Below are positions 9,526-17,666 of a DNA stretch of 64,000 bases, piece by piece. The notes below the pieces were generated by a model. That model did no database searches and was not told where the DNA came from. It saw only the letters and a program-made list of their open reading frames with translations. The stretch's first letter is position 1, and each line of letters starts with the position of its first letter. The DNA is from Lacipirellula parvula. Lineage in GTDB: Bacteria; Planctomycetota; Planctomycetia; Pirellulales; Lacipirellulaceae. The position numbers were made by a program, and so were the translations under genes. The stretch lies in contig NZ_AP021861.1 of NCBI RefSeq assembly GCF_009177095.1, positions 558,001 to 622,000 of the forward strand, read 5' to 3'.

Positions 9526-10671
9526 ATGTCGAAGAAATCGAAGAACGGTGCGAACCACCGGGCCCGGCAGCGGAAGCGGTTCGATCACACGATCCACCCG
9601 CACACCCGCCCCGGCACCGTCATCGTCCCCGAAGGCGCGCTGGCGCCGTTGCTGCACGTCACGGCGTACGGTCCCGACCAGATCGTCGAGAAGCGGAACG
9701 CCACGATCGCGCAGATTCGCGAGCTGCGGAACAAATATCCGGTGATGTGGATCGACGCCGTCGGCCTCGGCGATGCGGCCCTTATCGAAGAGATGGGCGA
9801 ACTACTCGGTCTCCATCGCCTGTCGCTGGAAGACATGGCGACTGTGCCGCAACGCTCGAAGGTCGAAGACTACCCGCACCATCTGTTCGCCGTCACGCAA
9901 ATTCCGACCTACAACGGCGACCTCTGCCTCGAGCAGGTAAGCATGTTCGCCGGCAAGGGATTTGTGCTTAGCTGGCGCGAACATGCCGGGAATTGTTTCG
10001 ACATCGTGCGCAAGCGATTGCAAGTCACCAATGGCACGACGCGCTCGTCGGGCGTCGACTATTTGCTCTACGCGCTGGTCGACGCGGTGATCGACTCGTA
10101 CTTCCCTGTGCTTGAGCAACTCGGCGAAGTGTTTGACGAATTGGACGATCGAGTCGAGGCCGACAGCGAGCCCGCCTGCATCGCCCAGATGCGCGACCTG
10201 CGACACGACGTCCGGCAACTTCGCCGCATCGTTTGGCCGTTGCGTGACGCGATCGACGACCTCGTCCGCAGCCCGCCCGAGCAGATCACGCAAGAAACGC
10301 TGATCCACTTCCGCGATTGCCATGATCACGCCGTGCAGATCATGGACACGCTGGAGAACTACCGCGACGCCGGCAGCGACCTCCGCGACTACTATGCGAC
10401 GTCGATCAGCAACCGGATGAACGAGACGATCAAGGTGCTGACGATCATCTCGACGATATTCATGCCGCTTAGCTTCATCGCCGGGGTGTACGGTATGAAC
10501 TTCGACGCCCACGAATCGGGCTGGGACATGCCGGAGCTGCGCTGGAAGTATGGATATCCATTCGCCATGGGCCTGATGGCCGTCGTCGCACTCGGGCAGC
10601 TGTGGTTTTTCCGCCGCCGCGGCTGGATCGGCAAAGGCAAGCAGCGCGGGAAATCCGTGGATGAAGGCTAA
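9526..10671 (+). CDS. corA: CorA-family magnesium/cobalt transport protein
   Basis: 381 residues. A large cytoplasmic N-terminal alpha/beta domain is followed by a long helix (DRVEADSEPACIAQMRDLRHDVRQLRRI) and two C-terminal membrane helices. The pore signature YGMNF occurs just after TM1 (IISTIFMPLSFIAGVYGMNF), and a basic tail ends the protein. This is the standard CorA layout: a homopentameric channel for Mg2+ (also Co2+/Ni2+) in the cytoplasmic membrane. The basic N-terminus (KKSKNGANHRARQRKR) is longer than in E. coli CorA. It follows the sulfatase by 23 bases, which may reflect read-through rather than functional linkage. Confidence 0.93.
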   Translation: MSKKSKNGANHRARQRKRFDHTIHPHTRPGTVIVPEGALAPLLHVTAYGPDQIVEKRNATIAQIRELRNKYPVMWIDAVGLGDAALIEEMGELLGLHRLSLEDMATVPQRSKVEDYPHHLFAVTQIPTYNGDLCLEQVSMFAGKGFVLSWREHAGNCFDIVRKRLQVTNGTTRSSGVDYLLYALVDAVIDSYFPVLEQLGEVFDELDDRVEADSEPACIAQMRDLRHDVRQLRRIVWPLRDAIDDLVRSPPEQITQETLIHFRDCHDHAVQIMDTLENYRDAGSDLRDYYATSISNRMNETIKVLTIISTIFMPLSFIAGVYGMNFDAHESGWDMPELRWKYGYPFAMGLMAVVALGQLWFFRRRGWIGKGKQRGKSVDEG

Positions 10672-10694
10672 CCATTCGAACAGGCCGTAGGGGC

Positions 10695-10764
10695 GCCACT
10701 GGCATCTTGCCAGTGAGAAGTGCCGAGCGAGTACCTGCTTCAGCACTGGCAAGATGCCAGTGGC
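10695..10764. repeat. Palindromic repeat pair, 'CACTGGCA..TGCCAGTG' family
   Basis: Two perfect 21-base arms in inverted orientation at 10695-10715 and 10744-10764. Each arm is itself a hairpin (CACTGGCA and TGCCAGTG around a 3-base loop). The spacer is 28 bases. A degenerate copy lies at 47223-47271. It sits between corA and the dihydroorotase gene and could also end corA transcription, though no T-run follows. Confidence 0.8.
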
Positions 10765-10825
10765 ACCCAGATAACCCTATTACTGGTATCATTTCTCCTG
10801 ACTCCCCGAACCCTCCGCCCATCCT

Positions 10826-12196
10826 GTGCGCACGCTCATCAAAAACGCCCAAGTTGTCTTTCCCAACGGCGTCGCCGCCATCAGCGTGCTGATCGAAGAT
10901 CACCGCATCGCCGCGATTGATCCCGCAGTCCAGACAGCGGCCGACGAAGTCGTCGACGCCGTGGGGCTTCATTTGTTGCCAGGCGTGATCGACGATCAGG
11001 TTCACTTTCGCGAACCGGGGCTCACGCACAAGGAAGATCTCGCCACCGCCTCGCGGGCCTGTGCCAAGGGAGGCGTCACCACCTTCTTGGAGATGCCGAA
11101 CACCGTTCCGAACGCGACGACGCAAGAACTGCTCGACGCGAAGCTCGCGCTCGCTGCCGAGAAGTCGCTCGTCAACTACGGCTTTTACATCGGCGCTACG
11201 CCGCATAACATCGACGAACTGAAGCACGCGCAGCGCACCCCCGGCATCAAGATTTTCATCGGTTCCAGCACAGGCGACTTGCTCGTCGATGGCCAGGAAG
11301 CCCTCGAACGCATCTTCGCCGAGACGACGCTGCCACTCACGGCCCACTGTGAGGACGAAACCACCGTCCGAGCCAATACCGAGCGCTACCGCGGCGTCGC
11401 CGACGTGGCGGTCCACTCGCAGATTCGCGACGTCCGTGCCGCGGTGATCGCGACGCGGCGGGCGATCGATCTCGCGATTCGCCATCGCCATCGGTTTCAT
11501 GTGCTGCACGTGTCGACGGGCGATGAAACGAACGTGCTCGGCGATTACTTCGCAGGGACTGGCGCTTACGACGGCGTCGGAACCGACGTTGCGAGTCGCG
11601 TGATCACGGCCGAGGCTTGCCCACACCACTTATTGCTCAACACCGAGGACTATCCGCGGCTGGGAACGCTCGCCCAGATGAACCCGTCGCTGAAGAGCGC
11701 CGACGACAATCGCCGACTCTGGGATGCGCTGCGCGACGGGCGGATTCAGGTGATCGCCACCGATCACGCGCCGCACACGTGGGAAGAAAAGCAAAAGCCC
11801 TACCCGCAGTCGCCCTCGGGGATGCCGATCGTCGAAAACAGCCTCGCGCTAATGCTCAACGAAGTTCACCGCGGCCGTTGCTCGCTGGAGCAAGTCGTCC
11901 ACTGGATGTGCGACGCCCCTGCTCGTGTGTGGGACATCGTCGACAAGGGCCGCATCGCCGAGGGGTACGACGCCGACCTCGTGCTCGTTGATCTTAATCG
12001 TCGCCACACGGTTCGTAATGCAGAGCAATTCACCAAGTGCGGCTGGAGCGCGTGGGATGGCGTGGAGCTCGTCGGCCTGCCCGTCCGCACGTGGGTCCGC
12101 GGGCAGGAAGTTTTCCGCGATGGGCAACTGCGAGAAGAGGTTCGCGGCGCGGCCGCGAAGTTCGACCACGCCCGTGGCGGTTACTGGGCGACGTAG
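10826..12196 (+). CDS. pyrC: Dihydroorotase (amidohydrolase superfamily)
   Basis: 456 residues, GTG start. The enzyme closes carbamoyl-aspartate to dihydroorotate in pyrimidine synthesis. Visible signatures are [31 protein letters not shown] and the C-terminal metal/acid motif [14 protein letters not shown]. In most class I enzymes the first motif reads D-x-H-x-H; here Gln58 replaces the first metal His and His60 is retained. I recall the same [14 protein letters not shown] form in Bacteroidetes proteins, so it is likely a natural subgroup and probably active. An allantoinase or a non-catalytic subunit is less likely. It stands alone, with no other pyr genes nearby. Confidence 0.85.
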   Translation: MRTLIKNAQVVFPNGVAAISVLIEDHRIAAIDPAVQTAADEVVDAVGLHLLPGVIDDQVHFREPGLTHKEDLATASRACAKGGVTTFLEMPNTVPNATTQELLDAKLALAAEKSLVNYGFYIGATPHNIDELKHAQRTPGIKIFIGSSTGDLLVDGQEALERIFAETTLPLTAHCEDETTVRANTERYRGVADVAVHSQIRDVRAAVIATRRAIDLAIRHRHRFHVLHVSTGDETNVLGDYFAGTGAYDGVGTDVASRVITAEACPHHLLLNTEDYPRLGTLAQMNPSLKSADDNRRLWDALRDGRIQVIATDHAPHTWEEKQKPYPQSPSGMPIVENSLALMLNEVHRGRCSLEQVVHWMCDAPARVWDIVDKGRIAEGYDADLVLVDLNRRHTVRNAEQFTKCGWSAWDGVELVGLPVRTWVRGQEVFRDGQLREEVRGAAAKFDHARGGYWAT

Positions 12197-12203
12197 GCGC
12201 CGT

Positions 12204-12331
12204 TTCCCCTCCCTCGAAGGGAGGGGCCAGGGGAGGGATTCCCGACGCAACAATTCCGAGTGGAGTTCGCGCGCGAGCTAGCGAGAGAAGAAATCCCTCA
12301 CCTAACCTCTCCCTTCGAGGGAGAGGGATAA
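12204..12331. repeat. Composite palindromic repeat, 'CCCTCCC' family, copy 1
   Basis: Two subunits, each with its own hairpin (CCCTCCCTCGAAGGGAGGGG and, on the right, CTCCCTTCGAGGGAGA), lie in inverted orientation around a ~50-base spacer. It fills the gap between the convergent dihydroorotase and YHS-like genes. Related copies are at 13790-13878 and 15551-15651. Confidence 0.75.
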
Positions 12332-12337
12332 GCCAAC

Positions 12338-13666
12338 CTACTCCGCATCCTCGGCGTATTGCTCTGGATTCGCCAGAAACTTCGCCTTCTCCGCCGCTCC
12401 GGCGAAGCGGTACGTCTTTCCGTCGTACCAGGTCGCGAACTGCTGCACGCCCGGAACCTTTTCTTCTTTGTCGACAAGCGTCACCGCACAGAACCCCTCG
12501 GCGGCGATGTCGACCATCGCATACTTCGCCGGGTTCGCTTTGAACTTCGCCTTCATCGCCGCGTCGGCGAACATGAACAGCCGGCCGTCGAATTCAGCCG
12601 CGTGGAAGACGCTGCCGCGGACATGCTCGGCGCGGTCGACGAGCGACACGGCGCACTCGCCGCAGCTGGCCGGCAAGTACTCGGTCGGATCGCTTTGCAG
12701 CATCTCTTGTTCGCGGGCGCCGGCGGTGAGGAACGTGATGTCGCGGAACTCGACGCCGTAGGCCGCTTGGCCGCGGACCCAGCTTCCATCTTGCCGCAGC
12801 GACACGGGGCAGTAGCCCGACATTGCCGGTAAGGCTCCGAGCGCGCCGTCGCGATCGTCTTTGGTCGTTGGTCGGAAGCCATTGAGTTGCGACGTCGGCC
12901 GTTGTTGGAACGCTTGCGCCGTGAGCTGCGATTTGGTTGGCGGCGCGTCTGGCATCAACAGGTTAGGACGTTCGACTTGCTCGCCGCTGCCGTCGTAACG
13001 GCCAGGCGCCTTGAGGAATTTCCGCCGCTCAAAATCGTTGGCGAAGTAGTAACGCAGCCCGCGATGAATCAGCACCGTCGCAGGATTGCCGGGCACGCAC
13101 TTGTGATCGTCGAGCATGCTGACGACCGAGTTGCCGCTGAGCACGAGATCGGCGTTCTCATATTTCTCTGGATTCGCCGCAAACGTTTGCTGCATCGCGG
13201 GGTTCGCAAAGAAGACGAGCCTACGGCGGTGGAGCGTGCCGCATTCGAACTTCCCCGGCACGCGCTGTCCCGTTTCGAAGTAAGTGACGGGGCAATCGCC
13301 GCCGAGCATTGGGATGTACGATTCGCGGGCCGAGAGAAAGATGTGCCGTTCGCGAGCACTGTCGAAGTGGTATTCAAGTCCATCGAATCGCGTCGCCTCG
13401 CCGCCGCGGCCGGGAAGCCACTCGCGCGCATCGCGGAGCGCCACGACGCTGTAACCGCCGAGCGCCACCGGAAACTGCTCGGCCCCAGCGATGGGGCCGA
13501 TCTCCCAGTGGTTATTCGCGATGCGTACGACAGGGGCGTCTTCGGGATTCTCGCTCGCAGCGGCGGGAGTATTCGGTTGGGCGCCGGGAGTTTTCGGCGC
13601 AACTTCCGCCGCGAGGCACGGCGCTGCCGACGCGCAGAGAACGAGAGTTCGCAGAAATCGCCACAT
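12338..13666 (-). CDS. Secreted protein with six YHS-like modules
   Basis: 442 residues with a signal peptide (residues 1-20, LRTLVLCASAAPCLAA). I count six modules of about 50 residues, at about 70-120, 121-173, 174-226, 282-333, 334-385 and 386-437, with a Gln/Pro-containing linker at 227-281. The pattern is G-x-C-x-V-x-L, then V-x-G, then Y/F-D-G-x-x-Y-x-F, then F-x-x-N-P-x-x-Y, as in YHS domains, which in other proteins bind metals. Cys is present at the module start in modules 2, 4, 5 and 6, but modules 1 and 3 read GGYSVV and SGNSVV. A periplasmic metal-binding or scaffold role is inference. It is divergent from the SDR gene. Confidence 0.8.
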   Translation of the reverse strand: MWRFLRTLVLCASAAPCLAAEVAPKTPGAQPNTPAAASENPEDAPVVRIANNHWEIGPIAGAEQFPVALGGYSVVALRDAREWLPGRGGEATRFDGLEYHFDSARERHIFLSARESYIPMLGGDCPVTYFETGQRVPGKFECGTLHRRRLVFFANPAMQQTFAANPEKYENADLVLSGNSVVSMLDDHKCVPGNPATVLIHRGLRYYFANDFERRKFLKAPGRYDGSGEQVERPNLLMPDAPPTKSQLTAQAFQQRPTSQLNGFRPTTKDDRDGALGALPAMSGYCPVSLRQDGSWVRGQAAYGVEFRDITFLTAGAREQEMLQSDPTEYLPASCGECAVSLVDRAEHVRGSVFHAAEFDGRLFMFADAAMKAKFKANPAKYAMVDIAAEGFCAVTLVDKEEKVPGVQQFATWYDGKTYRFAGAAEKAKFLANPEQYAEDAE

Positions 13667-13789
13667 GGGACGGGCCCTTACGGAATCGGCCGCGGAGTGT
13701 ACCGGCGCCGCGTGAACGCCGCGACGGCAATCGTGCTATCATCGGAGGATTGAGCGTGCTGGCATCGGCTGCAGTAGTTCCTCTGGTCC

Positions 13790-13878
13790 CCTCCCCCTGG
13801 AGGGGAGGGTTAGGGAGGGGGGAATGCAGCGTGTACCAGGCGCCCACCCCCTCCCCAGCCCTCCCCTCAAGGGGGAGG
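13790..13878. repeat. Composite palindromic repeat, 'CCCTCCC' family, copy 2
   Basis: Left half starts TCCCCTCCCCCTGGAGGGGA and the right half is its inverted counterpart (CCAGCCCTCCCCTCAAGGGG). The spacer, with the words ATGCAGCG and GTACCAG, matches the reverse complement of the spacer in the copy at 15551-15651. So these two are the same ~95-bp element in opposite orientation. It lies just before the SDR start. Confidence 0.8.
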
Positions 13879-13916
13879 GAGCCTCAGACCTTTTAGGTCG
13901 CGGTGTCAGTTCACCC

Positions 13917-14804
13917 ATGCCCCCCTCCCCTCCCCGTCTTGCGATCGTCACCGGCGCCGGCAGCGGACTCGGCCGCGAATTCTGCCGCCAGCTGGCCCGA
14001 GCTGGCGGCTGGCATCTCGTAGCCGTCGACGTCGAACTTGCCGATGCCGAGCAGACGATCGCCGAGGTGCGGCAACTTGGCGCTGCAGGCGAAGCGGTTG
14101 CGATGGATGTCACCGACGCCGCCGGATGGACAGCGCTCCGCGAGCGACTGCAGCGAGATTGCCCGCGACTCGATCTGCTCGTCAACAACGCCGGCGTCTG
14201 CATGTCGGCCGAAGTCGGCGACGGCGACCTGGCCGAATGGCGGCGAGTGATTGAAGTGAATTACCTCGGCCTGCTGGCTGGCTGTCACGTGATGACGCCG
14301 TGGCTGAAAGCGTCGGCCACAGCATCGACAGGTGCTTCTACTCGCAACTCGCGACTCGCGACTCGTAACTCCCCCGCCATCATCAACATCGCCTCGATCA
14401 CCGCGTACCTCCCCGCCCCAGCGATGGGCGCCTACGCTTCGTCGAAAGCGGCCGTCGTCGCGCTCACCGAAGCGATGTACGCGGAACTCCGCCCGCATGG
14501 CGTCCATGTCACCGTAGTTGCGCCGGGATTTTTCCGCACGAGGCTCTTGGAGCGCGGCACGTTCACGCTGCGGCGGCATCGGGCCCAGGCCGAGTATCTC
14601 ACGCGCACCGCGAAGATCGACGCCGCCAGCGTCGCGCGGGCGGCCCTCGCCGCGTCGGCTCACGGCCGACTATACGCGATCACGGGCCGCCGCGCCCGCT
14701 GGTTGTGGCGAATCAAAAGGTTAGCCCCGCGGATTTTGTTTCGCGTCATTGCGCGACGATATCAACGCATCATTATTCGAGGCGATGTCGACGGAGTCGG
14801 TTGA
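13917..14804 (+). CDS. SDR-family NAD(P)-dependent oxidoreductase
   Basis: 295 residues from the ATG at 13917 (MPPSPPRLAIVTGAG). A longer in-frame start at 13824 would only add residues coded by the repeat, so it is rejected. Rossmann signatures: TGAGSGLG for dinucleotide binding, NNAGV, the catalytic Ser in INIASITAY and the Tyr/Lys pair in YASSK. An extra ~17 residues (ATASTGASTRNSRLATRN) sit between the helix after NYLGLLAG and the catalytic-Ser strand; they are coded by a short direct repeat at 14338-14371. The substrate is unknown. It precedes the MiaE-like gene by 109 bases. Confidence 0.88.
   Translation: MPPSPPRLAIVTGAGSGLGREFCRQLARAGGWHLVAVDVELADAEQTIAEVRQLGAAGEAVAMDVTDAAGWTALRERLQRDCPRLDLLVNNAGVCMSAEVGDGDLAEWRRVIEVNYLGLLAGCHVMTPWLKASATASTGASTRNSRLATRNSPAIINIASITAYLPAPAMGAYASSKAAVVALTEAMYAELRPHGVHVTVVAPGFFRTRLLERGTFTLRRHRAQAEYLTRTAKIDAASVARAALAASAHGRLYAITGRRARWLWRIKRLAPRILFRVIARRYQRIIIRGDVDGVG
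14338..14371. repeat. Short direct repeat inside the SDR gene
   Basis: Repeated ACTCGC(A/G) words (CTCGCAACTCGCGACTCGCG and on) form an in-frame low-complexity insertion just ahead of the codons for the active-site strand. It looks like slippage or insertion of a small element that was tolerated because it kept the frame. Confidence 0.65.
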
Positions 14805-14913
14805 AGCGCGGGACGCGAGCAGGGATGATAGTGGGATCGCGCCGGGGGCGAGGACGCCCCGGCTCGCTTGTTTGAAACCCTCCCCCTTCCGCATTCAACC
14901 TTCAGCATTATTC

Positions 14914-15489
14914 ATGCTTCACCTGCAAGCAAAAACCGACGCTCGCTGGTTCCGTCAGGTCGACGAGAATCTGAACGATGTCCTCATTGATCACGCCCAC
15001 TGCGAGAAGAAGGCGGCCGGCACCGCGCTCAACCTCATCTTTCATTACGTGGAAGATCGCGAGCTCTGTCAGGAAATGACTGAGATCGTCAACGAAGAGC
15101 TCGAACACTTTCATCTAGTGATCGATCTGCTCGAACGCCGCGGCGTGAAGTTCCGTCGGCTCAAGCCGAGCCAGTATGGCCGCAAGCTGAACGATCTTTG
15201 CAGCAAGCAAGAACCGCAGCGGGCCGTCGATCGCCTGCTCGTCGCCGGGTTGATCGAAGCCCGCAGTTGCGAACGGTTCCAAGCGCTCGCGAACTATGTT
15301 GAGGACGAAGAGCTCGCCACGTTTTATCGCAGCCTATTCGAATCGGAAGCCCGTCATCACGCCACGTACACGCGGCTGGCGATGCACTTCGCGCCGGAGA
15401 AAGAAGTGATGCAGCGGCTCGATGAACTTGCGGCACTGGAAGCGGCGATCATCGCCGAGGGCGAAGAACTACCGCGGATGCATAGCTAA
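14914..15489 (+). CDS. miaE: tRNA-(ms2io6A)-hydroxylase-like di-iron protein (MiaE family)
   Basis: 191 residues from the ATG at 14914 (MLHLQAKTDARWF); the in-frame extension upstream lacks homology-like sequence. The ferritin-like di-iron pattern is visible: acidic/His residues in HAHCEKKAAG (Glu31), the ExxH of EELEHFH (about 62-65), Glu in GLIEARSCERF and the second ExxH in ESEARHH. The start motif with WxxQ and the four-helix size match MiaE, which hydroxylates the isopentenyl side chain of ms2i6A37 in tRNA. Planctomycetes do carry MiaE relatives. No miaA or miaB is nearby. Confidence 0.8.
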   Translation: MLHLQAKTDARWFRQVDENLNDVLIDHAHCEKKAAGTALNLIFHYVEDRELCQEMTEIVNEELEHFHLVIDLLERRGVKFRRLKPSQYGRKLNDLCSKQEPQRAVDRLLVAGLIEARSCERFQALANYVEDEELATFYRSLFESEARHHATYTRLAMHFAPEKEVMQRLDELAALEAAIIAEGEELPRMHS

Positions 15490-15502
15490 GGAACAACAAG
15501 CA

Positions 15503-17521
15503 ATGAGTCAGCAGCAAGTAACCGTCGCCAGCCTCGAAATGAATTGTCTGGCCCCCTCCCCCTTGAGGGGAGGGCTGGGGAGGGGGGCGAACGCTGGTAC
15601 CCGCTGCACTCACCCCTCCCTAACCCTCCCCCTCAAGGGGAGGGAACCAGAAGTGTTTGCGCGTGGGGTATCCGCCGCGTTCCTATCACTTTTCGTCGCT
15701 GCTTGCTGCGTCCTTGGTTTCGCAACAAACGCCCACGCCGCGGACCGCCCCAACATCCTCTGGCTCAGCACTGAGGACATGAGCCCCCACCTCGGCTGCT
15801 ACGGCGACAAAGAGGCTCGCACGCCGAACATCGACAAACTTGCCGCCGAGGGGATCCGTTTTGACAACGCCTTCGTCCCCTCGCCCGTCTGCGCGACGTG
15901 CCGCAGCTCGATCATCACCGGCGTCTATTCCGCCGCGCTCGGCACGCATCACATGCGGAGCAAAGTGAAACTTCCGCAGAAGATTCGCCCCTTCCCCACG
16001 TACCTCCGCGAGGCGGGCTACTACTGCACGAACAACGAGAAGCAGGATTACAACTTCAAGACGCCCGCCGGCTCGTGGGACGAATCGAGTTTTGACGCCA
16101 GCTGGAAAAACCGCCAGACCGACTCAACGCCCTTCTTCGCGGTGTTCAATTTCGTCGGCACTCACGAAAGCAGCATCCGCGGCGACGAGCCGAAGTATTC
16201 GCAAGTGACGTCGAAACTCGCGGCGGCCGATCGCCACGATCCCGCGAAGCTGACGCTGCCTCCTTACTATCCCGACACGCCGAAGGTTCGCGAGCATTGG
16301 GCCCGTTACTACAACGTCGTATCGTCGCTCGATCTGTGGGTGGCCGAGCATCTCGCCGCGATTAAGGAAGCGGGCCTCGCCGACGACACGATCGTCTTCT
16401 TCTGGAGCGATCATGGCGCCGGCATCCCGCGGCACAAGCGTTGGCTCTACGACACGGGGATGCGCGTCCCGCTGATTGTGTACGTCCCCGAAAAATGGCG
16501 GCATCTCGTACCGTGCACGCCGGGAGAGGTTCGCGATCAACTCGTGAGTCTCGTCGACCTCGGCCCCACGGTGCTGAATCTGGCCGGCGTGAAGATCCCC
16601 GCGTACATGCAAGGCCAGCCGTTCCTCGGCCCGAACTTGCCGGCGCCGCGCGAGTACGTCTACGGCGTTCGCGATCGGATGGACGAATCGTACGACATGA
16701 TCCGCGCGGTCCGCGACGGCCGCTACAAGTACATCCGCAACTACCGGCCCGATCGTCCCTACTCGCAGCATCAAGGCTACGGCGACAACAGCGACATCAT
16801 GCGCGAGTGGCGCCGCCTCGCCGCCGCGGGCGAGTTGAACGAAACGCAGGCCCTGTTCATGCGCGAGCACAAGCCGGTGGAAGAGCTCTACGACACCGAC
16901 GTTGATCCGTATGAGCTAAACAATCTCGCAGCCGATCCGGCGCAGGCTGAGAGACTCGCCAAGCTGTCGGCCGTGCTCGACGCCTGGATGCTCGACGTGC
17001 GCGACCTCGGCGTCGTCCCCGAGGGGATGCTCTCGCGGATCGTGCCGGAGGGAGCGAACCGCTACAAGTTCTTTCGCGACGCCGACGGCGCCGAGCGGTA
17101 CCAGCGAATGGTGAACAGCATTCGCGAGACCGGCTTGCCGCTCGATCTGGTGAAGGAAGCCAATGGGGCCGATGGGGCAGACGGACCAGTCGACGATTCG
17201 ATTCGCATTCTCGCCGCCGAGCGCACGCTCAATCAAGAATCGCTTTCCGACGCCGACCGCGATGCAGCGCTGGCCACGCTCATCGAGATCTACCGCGCCG
17301 GCGGTAGCCCATGGGATCAAGCGGAAGCGGCGACGGTGCTCGACTTGCACGTCGCCGGCACCTCGGCCGTGCCGGCGCTCGCCGCGGCCAATCGCGAGGT
17401 GAAGGAGCAACTCCGCAGCATGAACGATCAGAACCAGCCGGCCAACTCGCTGAAGCCGTGGGCGAATCGCTTTGACAAACGCTTCGTTCTTCGCTCGGAG
17501 CCGGCCGTCTCGGAGAAATAG
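15503..17521 (+). CDS. Sulfatase-like protein with deviant CATCR motif
   Basis: 672 residues from the ATG at 15503, which has AAGGA about 11 bases upstream. Residues ~17-50 are coded by a palindromic repeat inserted between the start and the hydrophobic signal core (AAFLSLFVAACCVLGFATNAHA, residues 58-79). The sulfatase domain has LWLSTEDMSPHLGCYGD and FFWSDHGAGIPRHKRWLYDTG. The modification motif reads C130-A-T-C-R134 where C-x-(P/A)-x-R is expected, so formylglycine formation is doubtful. The last ~120 residues form an extra helical region. Possibly an atypical heparan-sulfatase-like enzyme or a catalytically dead relative. Confidence 0.82.
   Translation: MSQQQVTVASLEMNCLAPSPLRGGLGRGANAGTRCTHPSLTLPLKGREPEVFARGVSAAFLSLFVAACCVLGFATNAHAADRPNILWLSTEDMSPHLGCYGDKEARTPNIDKLAAEGIRFDNAFVPSPVCATCRSSIITGVYSAALGTHHMRSKVKLPQKIRPFPTYLREAGYYCTNNEKQDYNFKTPAGSWDESSFDASWKNRQTDSTPFFAVFNFVGTHESSIRGDEPKYSQVTSKLAAADRHDPAKLTLPPYYPDTPKVREHWARYYNVVSSLDLWVAEHLAAIKEAGLADDTIVFFWSDHGAGIPRHKRWLYDTGMRVPLIVYVPEKWRHLVPCTPGEVRDQLVSLVDLGPTVLNLAGVKIPAYMQGQPFLGPNLPAPREYVYGVRDRMDESYDMIRAVRDGRYKYIRNYRPDRPYSQHQGYGDNSDIMREWRRLAAAGELNETQALFMREHKPVEELYDTDVDPYELNNLAADPAQAERLAKLSAVLDAWMLDVRDLGVVPEGMLSRIVPEGANRYKFFRDADGAERYQRMVNSIRETGLPLDLVKEANGADGADGPVDDSIRILAAERTLNQESLSDADRDAALATLIEIYRAGGSPWDQAEAATVLDLHVAGTSAVPALAAANREVKEQLRSMNDQNQPANSLKPWANRFDKRFVLRSEPAVSEK
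15551..15651. repeat. Composite palindromic repeat, 'CCCTCCC' family, copy 3, inside a coding region
   Basis: Inverted halves: CCCCTTGAGGGGAGGGCTGG at left, with its counterpart ending CCCTCAAGGGGAGGGA at right. The spacer matches copy 2 in reverse complement. The copy is read in frame with the sulfatase, giving peptide words SPLRGGLGRG and PSLTLPLKGRE. Confidence 0.85.
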
Positions 17522-17533
17522 TAGAAAAGACGT

Positions 17534-17608
17534 TTAACACAGAGAGCACAGAGGCCACAGAGAAGAGTGTTGTATTTTCTCCGTGCTCTCTGTGTCCTCA
17601 GTGTTGAA
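17534..17608. repeat. Inverted repeat, 'ACACAGAGAGCACAGAGG' family
   Basis: AACACAGAGAGCACAGAGGC at 17536 is followed, after ~25 bases, by an imperfect inverted arm CCGTGCTCTCTGTGTCCTCA. It lies in the 145-base gap between two co-directional sulfatases and may act as a terminator-like hairpin, but it has no clear T-run. Confidence 0.65.
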
Positions 17609-17666
17609 ATCGTATTCGAATTTGTATTTCGTATTTGCATAGTCAGTCCACCAGGCGGAACTACTC

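Noticed and set aside
10475-11629. 384-codon open frame on the minus strand
   Set aside because: Antisense to corA and the dihydroorotase gene, with no recognisable domain and crossing a repeat element.
13824-13916. N-terminal extension of the SDR protein
   Set aside because: All extra residues are coded by the palindromic repeat; the ATG at 13917 sits directly before the Rossmann start.
16124-16870. 248-codon open frame on the minus strand
   Set aside because: Antisense to the sulfatase-like gene; no family features.
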